A stretch of DNA of 56,268 bases, from assembly GCA_017417385.1 (NCBI GenBank), contig JAFPZF010000037.1, positions 1-56,268 of the forward strand, read 5' to 3'. The notes beneath the pieces were generated by a model. The model saw only the letters and a program-made list of their open reading frames with translations. It was not told the origin of the DNA and made no database searches. Position numbers and translations under genes: made by a program. This DNA is from Bacteroidales bacterium. GTDB lineage: Bacteria > Bacteroidota > Bacteroidia > Bacteroidales > Marinilabiliaceae. Below, in pieces: positions 18,057 through 27,064 of the stretch; position 1 is the stretch's first letter; each line of letters starts with the position of its first letter.

Positions 18057-19202
18057 GTGGCAGTGAATACTTTAGAGGTTATATCTCTTTCTCTCATAGG
18101 CGGTGCGACATTTGTGCAACTGCTGTATTGGTTTGTGTTCATGTTTCGTCTCGGAAAGCGGTCGAGAGACTTGGGCGAGCGACTACCGGACATATCTGTG
18201 ATAGTCTGCGTCAGGAATGAGGCGGAGAACTTGGAGCGTCTGATACCGCAGCTGATGAGTCAGGACTATGCAGGCGAGAAGCAGTTAGTCGTCGTCGATG
18301 ATGGGTCGACAGACGACACGCCGATGGTATTGGCAAAGTTCAGGCAGCAGTATGGCGATGCGCTATACGTGACGAGCATACCGATAGATGCGCAGTTCAG
18401 GCATGGGAAGAAGCTAGCCATCACCGTCGGCATAAAGGCGGCGAAGTATGAGCACCTCGTATTTACGGATGCGGACTGCGAGCCGCGGTCGGATCATTGG
18501 TTGACGAGGATGGCGGAGCGATATGCCAAGGAAGGCGTCGAGATGATTCTCGGGTATGGCAGGTATGCGAAGCGGCCAGGGTTCCTGAACAGGGTGATAC
18601 GATTTGAGACCTTCTGGAATGCCGTACAGTATATGGGCATAGCGGTAGCGTTCAGGCCATTCATGGGCGTCGGGCGTAACCTGTCGTACACAAAGACATT
18701 GTTCGGCAAGAGTTCGCAGTTCAGGAGCACGATGAACATCATGTCTGGCGATGACGACCTGATGGTGACAGAGATGGGTCGAAGGTGGAACGTCGGGATA
18801 GTGTATGAGGAGAGTTCGCAGACCGTTAGTGAGCCGAAGGACACGTGGGAAGGGTATTATGCACAGAAGTCGCGGCACTTGGCGACGGCGCCGTTGTATC
18901 CGAGCTCAATCAAGATGATACTGGGGGCAGAGTTGATGTCGCGGTTGTTGTTCTGGGCAGGGATAATAGTATGTGGTATAGTATTTTGGGCAAACAGAAA
19001 CGAGTTATTCGGCATAGTAGCGTTATCTTGTGTCGGAGCGAGGATAATAGTGACACACCTATCAATGTGGCTATCGGCGCGGTCGATGGCGGAAGGTAGG
19101 TTGTGGCTATGGACAATACCTATGGACGTCATAGTCCCGATGGTACAGATGGTAGCATGGATGAAGGGTCGGATAACAAAAAGCAGAAACACATGGAAAT
19201 GA
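18057..19202 (+). CDS. membrane-associated family 2 glycosyltransferase
   Basis: 381 residues, GTG start. An N-terminal membrane helix (about 7-29) precedes a GT-A domain with VVVDDGSTDDTP near 80, TDADC near 138 (metal-binding DxD-like) and GDDDLM near 230. C-terminal membrane helices lie at about 300-320, 327-345 and 355-370. It should move an activated sugar to a lipid or polysaccharide acceptor at the inner face of the inner membrane; the substrate is unknown. The downstream sigma-factor start overlaps its stop codon, so the two are translationally coupled. Confidence 0.88.
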   Translation: MAVNTLEVISLSLIGGATFVQLLYWFVFMFRLGKRSRDLGERLPDISVIVCVRNEAENLERLIPQLMSQDYAGEKQLVVVDDGSTDDTPMVLAKFRQQYGDALYVTSIPIDAQFRHGKKLAITVGIKAAKYEHLVFTDADCEPRSDHWLTRMAERYAKEGVEMILGYGRYAKRPGFLNRVIRFETFWNAVQYMGIAVAFRPFMGVGRNLSYTKTLFGKSSQFRSTMNIMSGDDDLMVTEMGRRWNVGIVYEESSQTVSEPKDTWEGYYAQKSRHLATAPLYPSSIKMILGAELMSRLLFWAGIIVCGIVFWANRNELFGIVALSCVGARIIVTHLSMWLSARSMAEGRLWLWTIPMDVIVPMVQMVAWMKGRITKSRNTWK

Positions 19203-19837
19203 TAAATGTGGGGACAGGAAGTGAGGCAGAGGTCAAGCCGTTCTCAGACAAAGCCTTATATGACATAGAGCTTGTCGAGCGGGCTAAGAATGGAGACGAG
19301 AAGGCATACGCGAAGCTATTAGCACGCTACAAAGACTCCATATATTATATGTTGCTCCGAATGGTAGGCAACAAGGAGGATGCAGACGACTTGACGATAG
19401 AGGCGTTTGGAAAGGCTTTCAAGAACATACAGCTATACTCGAAGAACTATGCGTTCAGCACATGGTTATTCAAGATAGCGTCAAATAACGGCATAGACTT
19501 TCTCAGGCGGAAGAAGGGCGGCAGGACAGTCAGCCTCGACCAGGATCAGGACGAGAAGGAAGAAGGCGGAGTCCGTCAGATCAGCGTATGTGACGAGGGT
19601 CCGGACCCGTCGGAAGCAATGATCAGGAGTCAGACTGCGGAGGCAGTGAGGGCCGTCGTCGACAAGTTGAAGCCGAGGTACAAGACCTTGGTCGAGCTAA
19701 GGTATTTCAAGGAGTTGAGCTACGAGGAGATAGCCGAGCAGCTTGACATGCCGATAGGGACCGTAAAGGCGCAGCTATTCCGTTCGAGGGAGTTGCTGTT
19801 CAACATATTGAAGAAGACAGAGACCGTACAACACTAA
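19193..19837 (+). CDS. ECF-type RNA polymerase sigma factor
   Basis: About 214 residues. Region 2 is visible in YYMLLRMVGNKEDADDLTIE and FSTWLFKIASNNGIDFLRRK, and region 4 in LRYFKELSYEEIAEQLDMPI followed by GTVKAQLFRSRELLF. Start choice is between ATG 19193 and ATG 19199; the latter makes a classic ATGA overlap with the preceding stop. No anti-sigma gene adjoins it, and its neighbours are housekeeping genes, so it may be a constitutive or envelope-related sigma factor. Whether it serves the orphan FecR at 30.1 kb is unknown. Confidence 0.88.
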   Translation: MEMINVGTGSEAEVKPFSDKALYDIELVERAKNGDEKAYAKLLARYKDSIYYMLLRMVGNKEDADDLTIEAFGKAFKNIQLYSKNYAFSTWLFKIASNNGIDFLRRKKGGRTVSLDQDQDEKEEGGVRQISVCDEGPDPSEAMIRSQTAEAVRAVVDKLKPRYKTLVELRYFKELSYEEIAEQLDMPIGTVKAQLFRSRELLFNILKKTETVQH

Positions 19838-19842
19838 AGGAG

Positions 19843-20469
19843 ATGAGCGAGCTCATAGAGAAATACTTCAAAGACCTGAGCGACCGTCAGAAAGAGAGGT
19901 TTGACGCATTGCAGTCGTTGTATGAGGACTGGAATTCAAAGATAAACGTAGTCTCGAGGAAAGACATAGACCAGTTGATGCTTCACCACGTCTTACACTC
20001 GCTAGCGATAGCGAAGTTCATGAAGTTTCGACCTGGGACGGAGGTGATAGACGTTGGGACGGGCGGAGGCTTTCCGGGGATACCGTTGGCCATCATGTAT
20101 CCCGATGCGCGGTTCACACTGATAGACTCAATCGGGAAGAAGATAAAAGTCGTCGAAGGCGTAGCGACCAGTCTTGGGCTGGACAACGTAGAGTGGAGGC
20201 AAGCTCGCTCGGAGGAAGTAAGGGGGAAGAAGTACGACTACGTTGTATGTCGTGCGGTGACGGCGATGCCAGATTTCGTAAAGATGACGCGACATCTCGT
20301 AGGCGGGGAGTGCAAGAATGCGCTGCCGAACGGGATAGTGTGCCTAAAAGGAGGCGACCTAAGGGAAGAGGTGAAGAGTTTTGGACGTGCGGTCACGATA
20401 TGTGACGTGAGTGATTACTTCGATGAAGAGTATTTTGAGGGGAAGCATATCGTCCATCTTTCATTGTAG
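19843..20469 (+). CDS. rsmG: 16S rRNA m7G527 methyltransferase
   Basis: 208 residues, usual length. The SAM-binding motif VIDVGTGGGFPGIPLAIMYP is near 69-88, with the second conserved block DYVVCRAVTAMPDF. It modifies G527 of 16S rRNA; loss gives low-level streptomycin resistance in known species. It starts 5 bp after the sigma-factor stop, and the next gene's start lies inside its 3' end. Confidence 0.94.
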   Translation: MSELIEKYFKDLSDRQKERFDALQSLYEDWNSKINVVSRKDIDQLMLHHVLHSLAIAKFMKFRPGTEVIDVGTGGGFPGIPLAIMYPDARFTLIDSIGKKIKVVEGVATSLGLDNVEWRQARSEEVRGKKYDYVVCRAVTAMPDFVKMTRHLVGGECKNALPNGIVCLKGGDLREEVKSFGRAVTICDVSDYFDEEYFEGKHIVHLSL

Positions 20470-23155
20470 AGGAGTACGGAAGTTAGTAGTCAGTCTGCTA
20501 CTGACAGGAGTATCGTGTGCGATGTCCGGACAGGTGAAGACCTTGCCGAACGGGATAGACACGAGCCTGCTCGTCAGGGCGCTGGCAGGGGAGCATGTAT
20601 GTCTTGACAGGAAAGTAGGAATCAAGTCAGTAGTCAGTGACGGAGGGAGCATAAGGATAAAGCTGACAGACAGTGCGCGACAGATACCATTGACACAAGA
20701 GAGGTATGAGGCGGCGCAGGACAGCATAAGGAAGTGGTGTGGAAAGCCACAGGCAAAAGTCAAATTCTACACATCGGAGATAGACCTATCGCAGATAGCC
20801 ACGCCTGTCGACAAGTGGCAGGGCGGGAAGGCGAAAGGCTCACCAGTCAGGAGAACAGACATAGGCTATGGGGGAGCCATGGAGGGAAGGACGATAGCCA
20901 TGTGGGCTAGTCACGGGAGATATTACGAGAAGAGCCTGAACAGGTGGGAGTGGCAGAGGGCCAGGTTATACACCACAGTAGAGGACCTATTGACACCATC
21001 CTTCGTATATCCGTTTTTAATGCCAATGCTAGAGAATGCAGGGGCTGTAGTGCTGTCGCCGAGGGAGCGAGACACGACAAGCGTCCGGCAGGTCATGACA
21101 GTCGGCGATGCAGGATTCACGTCGACAACGGAGAAAGCAGGCGAGTATGAAGGGTATGCGGAGTGCGAGCTAAAGGCGGGAGTCAATCCATTCAAGAAAG
21201 GCAAGACGTACGCATATAGACTGACAGAGACAGACAGCCTCTCGTTTACAGGGAAGGCGGAAGTCACGGGTCGGCCGATGGTGTACATAGCATATAAGAC
21301 AGAGGAGAACAGTTCCGACAAGGTAGAAGTCATTATCAGGACCAAGGCAGAGGAGGCGCATTACGAAGTCAACCAGCGGATGGGGGGACAGATGTGGATG
21401 CCGCTAGGGTTCCATACATTCAAGAAGGGGGAAAAGTGGAGCGTCACGCTGAAGGGCGAGGGACTGGTCACAGCAAGTGCCGTCAGGATAGGGGGCGGAT
21501 ATGGAAGAGTCGAGCGAGGAGGGAGCACGAGTGGACTGCCGGCGTGGGCGGAGTGTGCAAAATATTACCTACAGGAAGACGGGTTCGACTATGAGAAAGT
21601 CGTCAACCTGAGCGGGGCGGACGAGAAAGACTACACAGACGACCTGAACGGCAGGGGCGAGTGGGTCAACGCATTAGTAACAGACAAGAACATACCAGTC
21701 GAGATGTCGCTGGCGCTGCACACGGACGCAGGGGTGACGTGGACAGACTCAACAATCGGGACGTTGGCGCTCGTCACGACGAAGAGAGGGAAGGAGAAGA
21801 CATTTCCAGACGGGACAAGCCGGTCGATAAGTCGTCACCTGGCGAGCATCGTGACAGAGAGCGTCATCAGAGACATAAGGGCGACATGGGACAAAGACTG
21901 GACGAGCCGAGGCATAGCGGACAAGGGGTATGCAGAGAGCAGGCGACCGGACGTCCCGGCTCTACTGCTGGAACTCCTGGCGCACCAGAACCTGGCGGAC
22001 ATGAGATGTGCGCTACACCCAGCATTCAGGCATGATGCAGCGAGGGCAGTATACAAAGGAATACTGAGGTATCTATGCGGAGTCGATGCGGCAGTCGCGC
22101 CACTTGCGCCGCAAAAGTTCGGGATAGACAGGGAGGCAGACGGAGAGCTAAGGCTAAGGTGGAGCGCTACCATAGACGAGCTGGAGGCAACGGCAGTCAG
22201 CAAGAAGTACATAGTATATGACGGATACAAGCCTATAGGCGAGACACAAGACACGACAATCAGAGTAAGCCAGAAGGCAGACGGGAAGATACACACATAT
22301 CACGTCGTAGCCGTCGGAGACGGGGGCAGGTCGATGCCGAGCGAGAGCCTATCGGCGTGCATATTCAAGAAGACAGACGAAGTCTCGCTTCTCGTAGAGG
22401 GGATGGACAGACTATCATCGCCAGACATAATACAGACCGGGGCGTGGAACGGACTCTTGACCGGCGAGGACAGAGGAGTCGCATGGGACGGGGACATATA
22501 CACGACAGGCGACCAGTATGACTACAATCCGGCTCACGAGTGGCTGGACGACGATTCACCGGGGTGCGGGGCGTCATACGCAGACAGAGAGATGAAGCAC
22601 ATCAGCGGGAGCCACAGGACGGAGGCGTCGGACGTAGCGAAGCTGATGCACGACAACGGGTTGTCTTACATATCGCAGAGCAAGGAGTATTTCGACGGTG
22701 ACACCATGAGCAGGGCGACATATCCGCTGGTCAGGATAGCACTGGAGAGGCAGAGGACGACGTGGTATGGAGACATGAAGAAGCGCCACAGCATCTATAC
22801 CAGAGGGTTCCAGAAGCGACTGACAGACATGGCAAATGCTGGTCAGAAAGTAGTAATCAGCGGGAGCTACGTCGGAACAGACGCGACAAACATAGAGACA
22901 AAGAAGTGGTGCCAGAAGACATTAGGGTTCTTGCACAGGACAAGTCATGCGACGATGACATTGAAGTTCAACGTCAGCAGAAAGTGGCTCAAAGACAACA
23001 ATATAGCAGTCCCTAGCATAGAGAAGTGGGGAGGAACAGTAGCAGCCGACGCCATAGAGCCCGTCGGGAAGGGTGCGAAGACAGTCGTCAGATATGACGA
23101 CTCGGTCATGTCGGCAGGAGTAGCGAAGGGGAACATACTCGTAGTAGGATTTTAG
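20423..23155 (+). CDS. secreted amidase-like protein with Fn3 domain
   Basis: About 910 residues from ATG 20423, which overlaps rsmG by 47 bp; no later ATG keeps the signal peptide (hydrophobic LVVSLLLTGVSCAMSG after basic RGVRK). A GTG at 20411 is also in frame. The central part resembles a zinc amidase of the N-acetylmuramoyl-L-alanine (amidase 3) type: WASHGRYYE, SLALHTDAG and VPALLLELLAHQN fit the His, His and Glu ligand/catalytic blocks. A fibronectin type III-like segment near 600-660 and a second alpha/beta segment at the end follow. Relatives in Bacteroidota are often labelled xanthan lyase or golvesin-like. A peptidoglycan role is inferred, not shown. Confidence 0.75.
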   Translation: MKSILRGSISSIFHCRGVRKLVVSLLLTGVSCAMSGQVKTLPNGIDTSLLVRALAGEHVCLDRKVGIKSVVSDGGSIRIKLTDSARQIPLTQERYEAAQDSIRKWCGKPQAKVKFYTSEIDLSQIATPVDKWQGGKAKGSPVRRTDIGYGGAMEGRTIAMWASHGRYYEKSLNRWEWQRARLYTTVEDLLTPSFVYPFLMPMLENAGAVVLSPRERDTTSVRQVMTVGDAGFTSTTEKAGEYEGYAECELKAGVNPFKKGKTYAYRLTETDSLSFTGKAEVTGRPMVYIAYKTEENSSDKVEVIIRTKAEEAHYEVNQRMGGQMWMPLGFHTFKKGEKWSVTLKGEGLVTASAVRIGGGYGRVERGGSTSGLPAWAECAKYYLQEDGFDYEKVVNLSGADEKDYTDDLNGRGEWVNALVTDKNIPVEMSLALHTDAGVTWTDSTIGTLALVTTKRGKEKTFPDGTSRSISRHLASIVTESVIRDIRATWDKDWTSRGIADKGYAESRRPDVPALLLELLAHQNLADMRCALHPAFRHDAARAVYKGILRYLCGVDAAVAPLAPQKFGIDREADGELRLRWSATIDELEATAVSKKYIVYDGYKPIGETQDTTIRVSQKADGKIHTYHVVAVGDGGRSMPSESLSACIFKKTDEVSLLVEGMDRLSSPDIIQTGAWNGLLTGEDRGVAWDGDIYTTGDQYDYNPAHEWLDDDSPGCGASYADREMKHISGSHRTEASDVAKLMHDNGLSYISQSKEYFDGDTMSRATYPLVRIALERQRTTWYGDMKKRHSIYTRGFQKRLTDMANAGQKVVISGSYVGTDATNIETKKWCQKTLGFLHRTSHATMTLKFNVSRKWLKDNNIAVPSIEKWGGTVAADAIEPVGKGAKTVVRYDDSVMSAGVAKGNILVVGF

Positions 23156-23179
23156 AGACGAACAAAAACAGATAAGAGA

Positions 23180-23680
23180 ATGAAGAAAATATTGTATATC
23201 ATGCTGCTAGGCGTCATGGCAGCATGTACGGTGAAGACGAACGAGAGCGACAACGCTAATACCGATAGCCAGAAGAGCGGGACAGAAGAAGTAGCGACGA
23301 CAGCGGGCAAGACAATAGTATATAACGTCTACTTGAAGCCGGAGGACATGACCGACGAGTACCTGCCAGAGTTCTATGCAGACTTTGACAGGGATGCGTT
23401 CGTCGAGGCGATGTTTGAGGCCGTGTATCACAACAGGGCGGAGGTGACCGACATGGAGGGCAACCCGATGACGATCGAGGACATAAAGACTCGCGAGATA
23501 GAGGACCCGAACTATTCGAGGGAGAAGCTAGCGGGAATACAGTTCACAGAGGAGTGGACATTTGACCCAAAGACCATATCTATGAGCAAGAAAGTCAAGA
23601 AGATGCTAATCGGATATGAGGTAGTCGAGGACAGCATGATAGTAGCGTTGCGTCCGGGCTTCATGTTCCATTTCAAGTAA
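23180..23680 (+). CDS. small lipoprotein of unknown function
   Basis: 166 residues. The signal ends in a lipobox-like LLGVMAAC, so the protein is probably anchored in the envelope. The body has DFDRDAFVEAMFEAVYHNRA and ends with EEWTFDPKTISMSKKVKKM and MFHFK. This is faintly like GldN-type gliding/secretion proteins (an EEW..D motif after a helical pair), but the match is too weak to name it. It lies 24 bp after the amidase-like gene and 29 bp before tatC. Confidence 0.75.
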   Translation: MKKILYIMLLGVMAACTVKTNESDNANTDSQKSGTEEVATTAGKTIVYNVYLKPEDMTDEYLPEFYADFDRDAFVEAMFEAVYHNRAEVTDMEGNPMTIEDIKTREIEDPNYSREKLAGIQFTEEWTFDPKTISMSKKVKKMLIGYEVVEDSMIVALRPGFMFHFK

Positions 23681-23709
23681 GACGAAGAGGGAGCAGTAGA
23701 CAGTCCGTC

Positions 23710-24504
23710 ATGTCGGAGGGGAGTGGAGAGCTGACCTTTTGGGAGCATCTTGACGAGCTTCGAAGCGTCCTAATCAGGATGCTATTGGGACTTGTCGTCG
23801 CGACCGTCGGCTGCTTCGTCATGAAAGACTGGCTATTTGCAGCGATACTGTGGCCTACGACAGAAGAGTTCCCGACATATCAGCTACTCGGGAGGATAGC
23901 AGGAGACCTAGAGCAGATAAGTTTTGCGAGCGAGCCAGTGATAATCAACACAGAGTTGACGGGGCAGCTCATGGCGCATCTCATGACAGCGCTACTGTTT
24001 GCGATTGTGTTTGCGTGTCCGTACATGATATGGCAGGTAGCAGCGTACATCAGTCCCGCACTGTACAGCAATGAGCGGAGAGTGATGCGACAGATATTGA
24101 TCAGTGGCACGCTGTTGTTCTACGTCGGAGTGCTCACATCGTATTTCGTCGTATTTCCGTGCGCATACAGGTTTCTCATCGACTATGAAGTCTCGGAGGC
24201 GATACAGAACATGATATCGCTCACCTCGTATATCGACAACTTATTCATACTGTGCGTATTGATGGGAGTATTGTTCGAGCTGCCGATGGTAGCGATAGCG
24301 CTTTGCAAGGCGGGGATAGCAGATGCAGCGATGATGAAGAAGTACAGGCGACATGCAGTAGTAGTCATAGTAACAGTAGCAGCAATCATCACGCCGACGA
24401 CAGACATCTTCACGCTGCTACTCGTCTGCATGCCGATATATCTCCTCTATGAGTCGTCGATCATAGCAGTGACATTGACAACGCGGCGGAAGAGAGAAGC
24501 GTAG
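23710..24504 (+). CDS. tatC: twin-arginine translocase subunit TatC
   Basis: 264 residues with six predicted membrane helices. The cytoplasmic N-terminal signature is FWEHLDELRSVLIR; the conserved YQ/Tyr block reads CPYMIWQVAAYISPALYSNE, and the helix 5-6 loop reads IITPTTDIFTLLL. It is the core receptor that binds twin-arginine signal peptides in the inner membrane. No tatA or tatB lies nearby, which is common in this phylum. Confidence 0.95.
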   Translation: MSEGSGELTFWEHLDELRSVLIRMLLGLVVATVGCFVMKDWLFAAILWPTTEEFPTYQLLGRIAGDLEQISFASEPVIINTELTGQLMAHLMTALLFAIVFACPYMIWQVAAYISPALYSNERRVMRQILISGTLLFYVGVLTSYFVVFPCAYRFLIDYEVSEAIQNMISLTSYIDNLFILCVLMGVLFELPMVAIALCKAGIADAAMMKKYRRHAVVVIVTVAAIITPTTDIFTLLLVCMPIYLLYESSIIAVTLTTRRKREA

Positions 24505-24620
24505 GCGACAGGGACGACGGGGAAGCGGAGCGACCGCAAAATAGCCACAAAACACAAGTTTTTAACAAAGGGGAAGACTGAATGAAAGAGGCTTTTAGAT
24601 GAGTCAGAGCTATACCATCT

Positions 24621-24675
24621 CTAACCCAAGACTAACTCAAGACTAACTCAAGACTAATACAACACTAACCCAATG
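24621..24675 (+). repeat. 11-bp tandem repeat, five copies
   Basis: Five consecutive 11-bp units of the form CTAACYCAAGA: CTAACCCAAGA, CTAACTCAAGA twice, CTAATACAACA, CTAACCCAATG. Spacing equals about one helical turn, so each unit presents the same DNA face. A single 13-bp match to the last junction (AACACTAACCCAA) occurs at 26960-26972. Confidence 0.75.
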
Positions 24676-24823
24676 GAAAAGGGGAAGAGGAGAGAAAAGA
24701 GGAAGTGAAGGGAGAGAGAACAGAAGTGAAAGGGAAGGGAGAAAGAGACAAAGAAGATCGAAGAAAAGAGAGAGGCGAGGACAAGAGGGAGACAGCGAAG
24801 AAGCAACATATTTTCAGATTTTC

Positions 24824-24854
24824 TTGCAAGTGCACTTAAAAATTACTAAATTGC
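24824..24854 (+). promoter_or_regulatory. candidate kdsA promoter
   Basis: TTG at 24824-24826 and TAAATTGC at 24847-24854 are 20 bp apart. The -7 part matches TAnnTTTG in the first six positions only. It lies about 105 bp before the start codon. Confidence 0.4.
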
Positions 24855-24959
24855 GTTTCGAAGAGGTTGGACGAAGCGGTCGTTTGCCAGGGAGCAAATA
24901 GACGATTCGCAAGGACCAGAAGCATCTAACTAACAGAATATCTAAAACATACCGAGATA

Positions 24960-25793
24960 ATGAACGCAAATCTGAAAGGACTACCACTGATACAGCATAT
25001 CGACAGCGGAAACTTCTTTGTCATGGCAGGGCCATGTGTCATAGAGGGCGAGGAGATGGCGATGGAAATAGGCGAGCGACTCGCACGCATTTGTGACAAC
25101 CTAGAGTTGCCATTCATCTTCAAGGGGTCGTATCGGAAGGCGAACAGGAGCAGGATAGACTCGTTCTGTGGTATAGGCGACGAGAAAGCGCTCAAAATAC
25201 TGGAGAAGGTCCGCAGAGAGTTTGGGGTGCCAGTCATGACAGACTTCCACTCGGCGGCAGAGGCGGAGATGGCTGCGCAGTATGTCGACATACTACAGAT
25301 ACCGGCGTTTCTATGTCGTCAGACAGACCTGTTGACAGCGGGGGCGAGGACAGGCAAGGTGATCAACATCAAGAAGGGGCAGTTCATGTCGCCGGAGTCG
25401 ATGGAGTTTGCAGTCAAGAAAGTCGTCGATAGTGGGAACTCGAACGTACTCCTGACAGAGAGGGGCACGATGATGGGGTACAATGACCTTGTCGTTGACT
25501 TCAGGGGGATACCAGTGATGCAGAAGTTTGCGCCAGTCATACTAGACGTCACGCACTCGCTGCAGCAGCCGAACCAGGCGTCGGGCGTAACAGGCGGGAG
25601 GCCACAGCTGATAGAGACACTTGCGAGGGCAGGCGTAGCGGCAGGCGTCGATGGACTCTTCCTCGAGACGCATCCGGACCCACAGAATGCCAAGTCGGAC
25701 GGGGCGAACATGCTACAGATCGACCTATTCAGAGCGATGATGCAGAGACTCAAGGAAATACGCAAAGTAGTCAACGGCTTCGTAGAGGAATAG
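24960..25793 (+). CDS. kdsA: 3-deoxy-8-phosphooctulonate synthase
   Basis: 277 residues, normal length. Family blocks visible are FFVMAGPCVIEG, FKGSYRKANRSRIDSFCG, TDFHSAAEAE, NIKKGQFMSPE, LTERGTMMGYNDLVVDFR and GLFLETHPDPQNAKSDG. It condenses phosphoenolpyruvate with arabinose 5-phosphate to Kdo-8-phosphate for the inner core of LPS. A lipoprotein gene starts 4 bp after its stop. Confidence 0.96.
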   Translation: MNANLKGLPLIQHIDSGNFFVMAGPCVIEGEEMAMEIGERLARICDNLELPFIFKGSYRKANRSRIDSFCGIGDEKALKILEKVRREFGVPVMTDFHSAAEAEMAAQYVDILQIPAFLCRQTDLLTAGARTGKVINIKKGQFMSPESMEFAVKKVVDSGNSNVLLTERGTMMGYNDLVVDFRGIPVMQKFAPVILDVTHSLQQPNQASGVTGGRPQLIETLARAGVAAGVDGLFLETHPDPQNAKSDGANMLQIDLFRAMMQRLKEIRKVVNGFVEE

Positions 25794-25797
25794 ACTT

Positions 25798-26919
25798 ATG
25801 AAGAAACGGATAGGAGTGTGTCTGCTTGCAGCCACACTCTTTTTTCAATGTCAGAAGCCAAGCGATGAGGGCACGGACATCGTGAGAGTCAGTTTCGTCA
25901 TGCCAGAGGAGGAGGGCGAACAGGGAAGTACGACAATCAGAATCTTCGAATGCAACGAGAAGGCGTGGCGACAGGAGACAGACAGCGTCAGAGTCGAGAG
26001 AGGGAAGGAAAGCATCTGGGACAAAGAAATCGGGAAAGGGACAAACACGACATACATCGCGACGCTGGGCGGCGGGGCAGTCATCATCATTGGCGAGAAG
26101 GGGGAGATAGTCTGCGACTTCAACGAGGGGCGAGCAAGCGGGACGCCACTCAACGACGAGAAGAACGAATACAGACAAAGACTCTCTGAGCTGAGACGAG
26201 CGTCAGCCAACGCATACGACTCGCTCGCACGGATAGAATGGACGTCGGCGGACGACAGACAGGAGGCGCTCGAAAAAGTCGTCGGGAGGGCGAGAGAGGA
26301 GTCGCTAAACCTCAACAAGAGAATACTCAAGGAGCACCCAGGCGATGCACTCGCCGAATACATATTCTGGCAAGGAGTCATACCGGACGCGACCATCGAC
26401 GGCGACGCATTCAAGAAACTACTCGCAATGACAGACGAGAGAGTAGCGAAATTCCCAGTCGTCAAGGAGCACCTCAAGAAAGTCACCAATGCAGAAGAGA
26501 CACAAGTCGGGATGCAGTATAAAGACATCGAGGCGGAGACCGCAAATGGGGAGACAGAGGCGCTGTCACATCTCGTTGACAGCAAAGGGTATAGCATAGT
26601 ACACATCTTCGACCCGAGAGACAACAACACGCCAATAGACCTCGGGATACTCACGGAGCTCAGGAGTCAGCATAGCAAGGACATTTCGACAGTCGTCAGC
26701 TACTGCGAAGGCATAGACTCACGGGTGACTAGAAGGATAGCTGAGAAATTTCAGCTCGGGTGGCCCATATTCAACGACTATGAGCGGCGTGCGGAGAACA
26801 CATTTGGAGTCTTCAAGCTCCCGGCCGTCATCATAATCGACAAAGAGGGGAAGATAGCAGCGAGAGACATCGACGTCTCGGCGGCGCGCCACTGGATAGA
26901 AGTCGAGACAAAGAAGTGA
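25798..26919 (+). CDS. thioredoxin-fold lipoprotein lacking the CxxC pair
   Basis: 373 residues. The signal ends in a lipobox-like LFFQC. An N-terminal beta domain (about 30-115, DUF4369-like) and a helical middle (about 120-215) precede a thioredoxin-like domain (about 235-365) ending in the cis-Pro region FKLPAVIIIDKEGKI. Where a redox-active CxxC should follow the first strand, the sequence reads IVHIFDPRDNNTPIDLG, so disulfide chemistry is unlikely. Relatives with CxxC are periplasmic reductases of the TlpA/ResA type. It lies 4 bp after kdsA and ends at a strong terminator. Confidence 0.75.
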   Translation: MKKRIGVCLLAATLFFQCQKPSDEGTDIVRVSFVMPEEEGEQGSTTIRIFECNEKAWRQETDSVRVERGKESIWDKEIGKGTNTTYIATLGGGAVIIIGEKGEIVCDFNEGRASGTPLNDEKNEYRQRLSELRRASANAYDSLARIEWTSADDRQEALEKVVGRAREESLNLNKRILKEHPGDALAEYIFWQGVIPDATIDGDAFKKLLAMTDERVAKFPVVKEHLKKVTNAEETQVGMQYKDIEAETANGETEALSHLVDSKGYSIVHIFDPRDNNTPIDLGILTELRSQHSKDISTVVSYCEGIDSRVTRRIAEKFQLGWPIFNDYERRAENTFGVFKLPAVIIIDKEGKIAARDIDVSAARHWIEVETKK

Positions 26920-27000
26920 ATACAGACGTGAAGAGGTGACGACGGGGAAGGGAGAATAGAACACTAACCCAACGCCACGACATAGAGACAGAACAAGAGA

Positions 27001-27041
27001 AAGGGCAATGGCATTTCAGAGATAGAAACGCCATTGCCCTT
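27001..27041. terminator. strong bidirectional terminator
   Basis: AAGGGCAATGGC pairs perfectly with GCCATTGCCCTT, extended by TTTC/GAAA, around a short loop. It sits between the convergent lipoprotein gene (stop 26919) and the GH2 gene (stop 27065) and should end both transcripts. Confidence 0.85.
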
Positions 27042-27064
27042 GAATATTGTAGAGAGGGAGCGAG

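Larger units (their letters stand above)
24505..24959. other. 455-bp intergenic region between tatC and kdsA
   Basis: No gene is visible. It holds, in order, a five-copy 11-bp tandem repeat (24621-24675), a polypurine island (about 24676-24800) and a candidate kdsA promoter (24824-24854). Confidence 0.7.

Noticed and set aside
24370-24420. TatC loop TPTTD instead of TPPD as a defect
   Set aside because: As far as I recall this form is common in the phylum, and the rest of TatC is normal.
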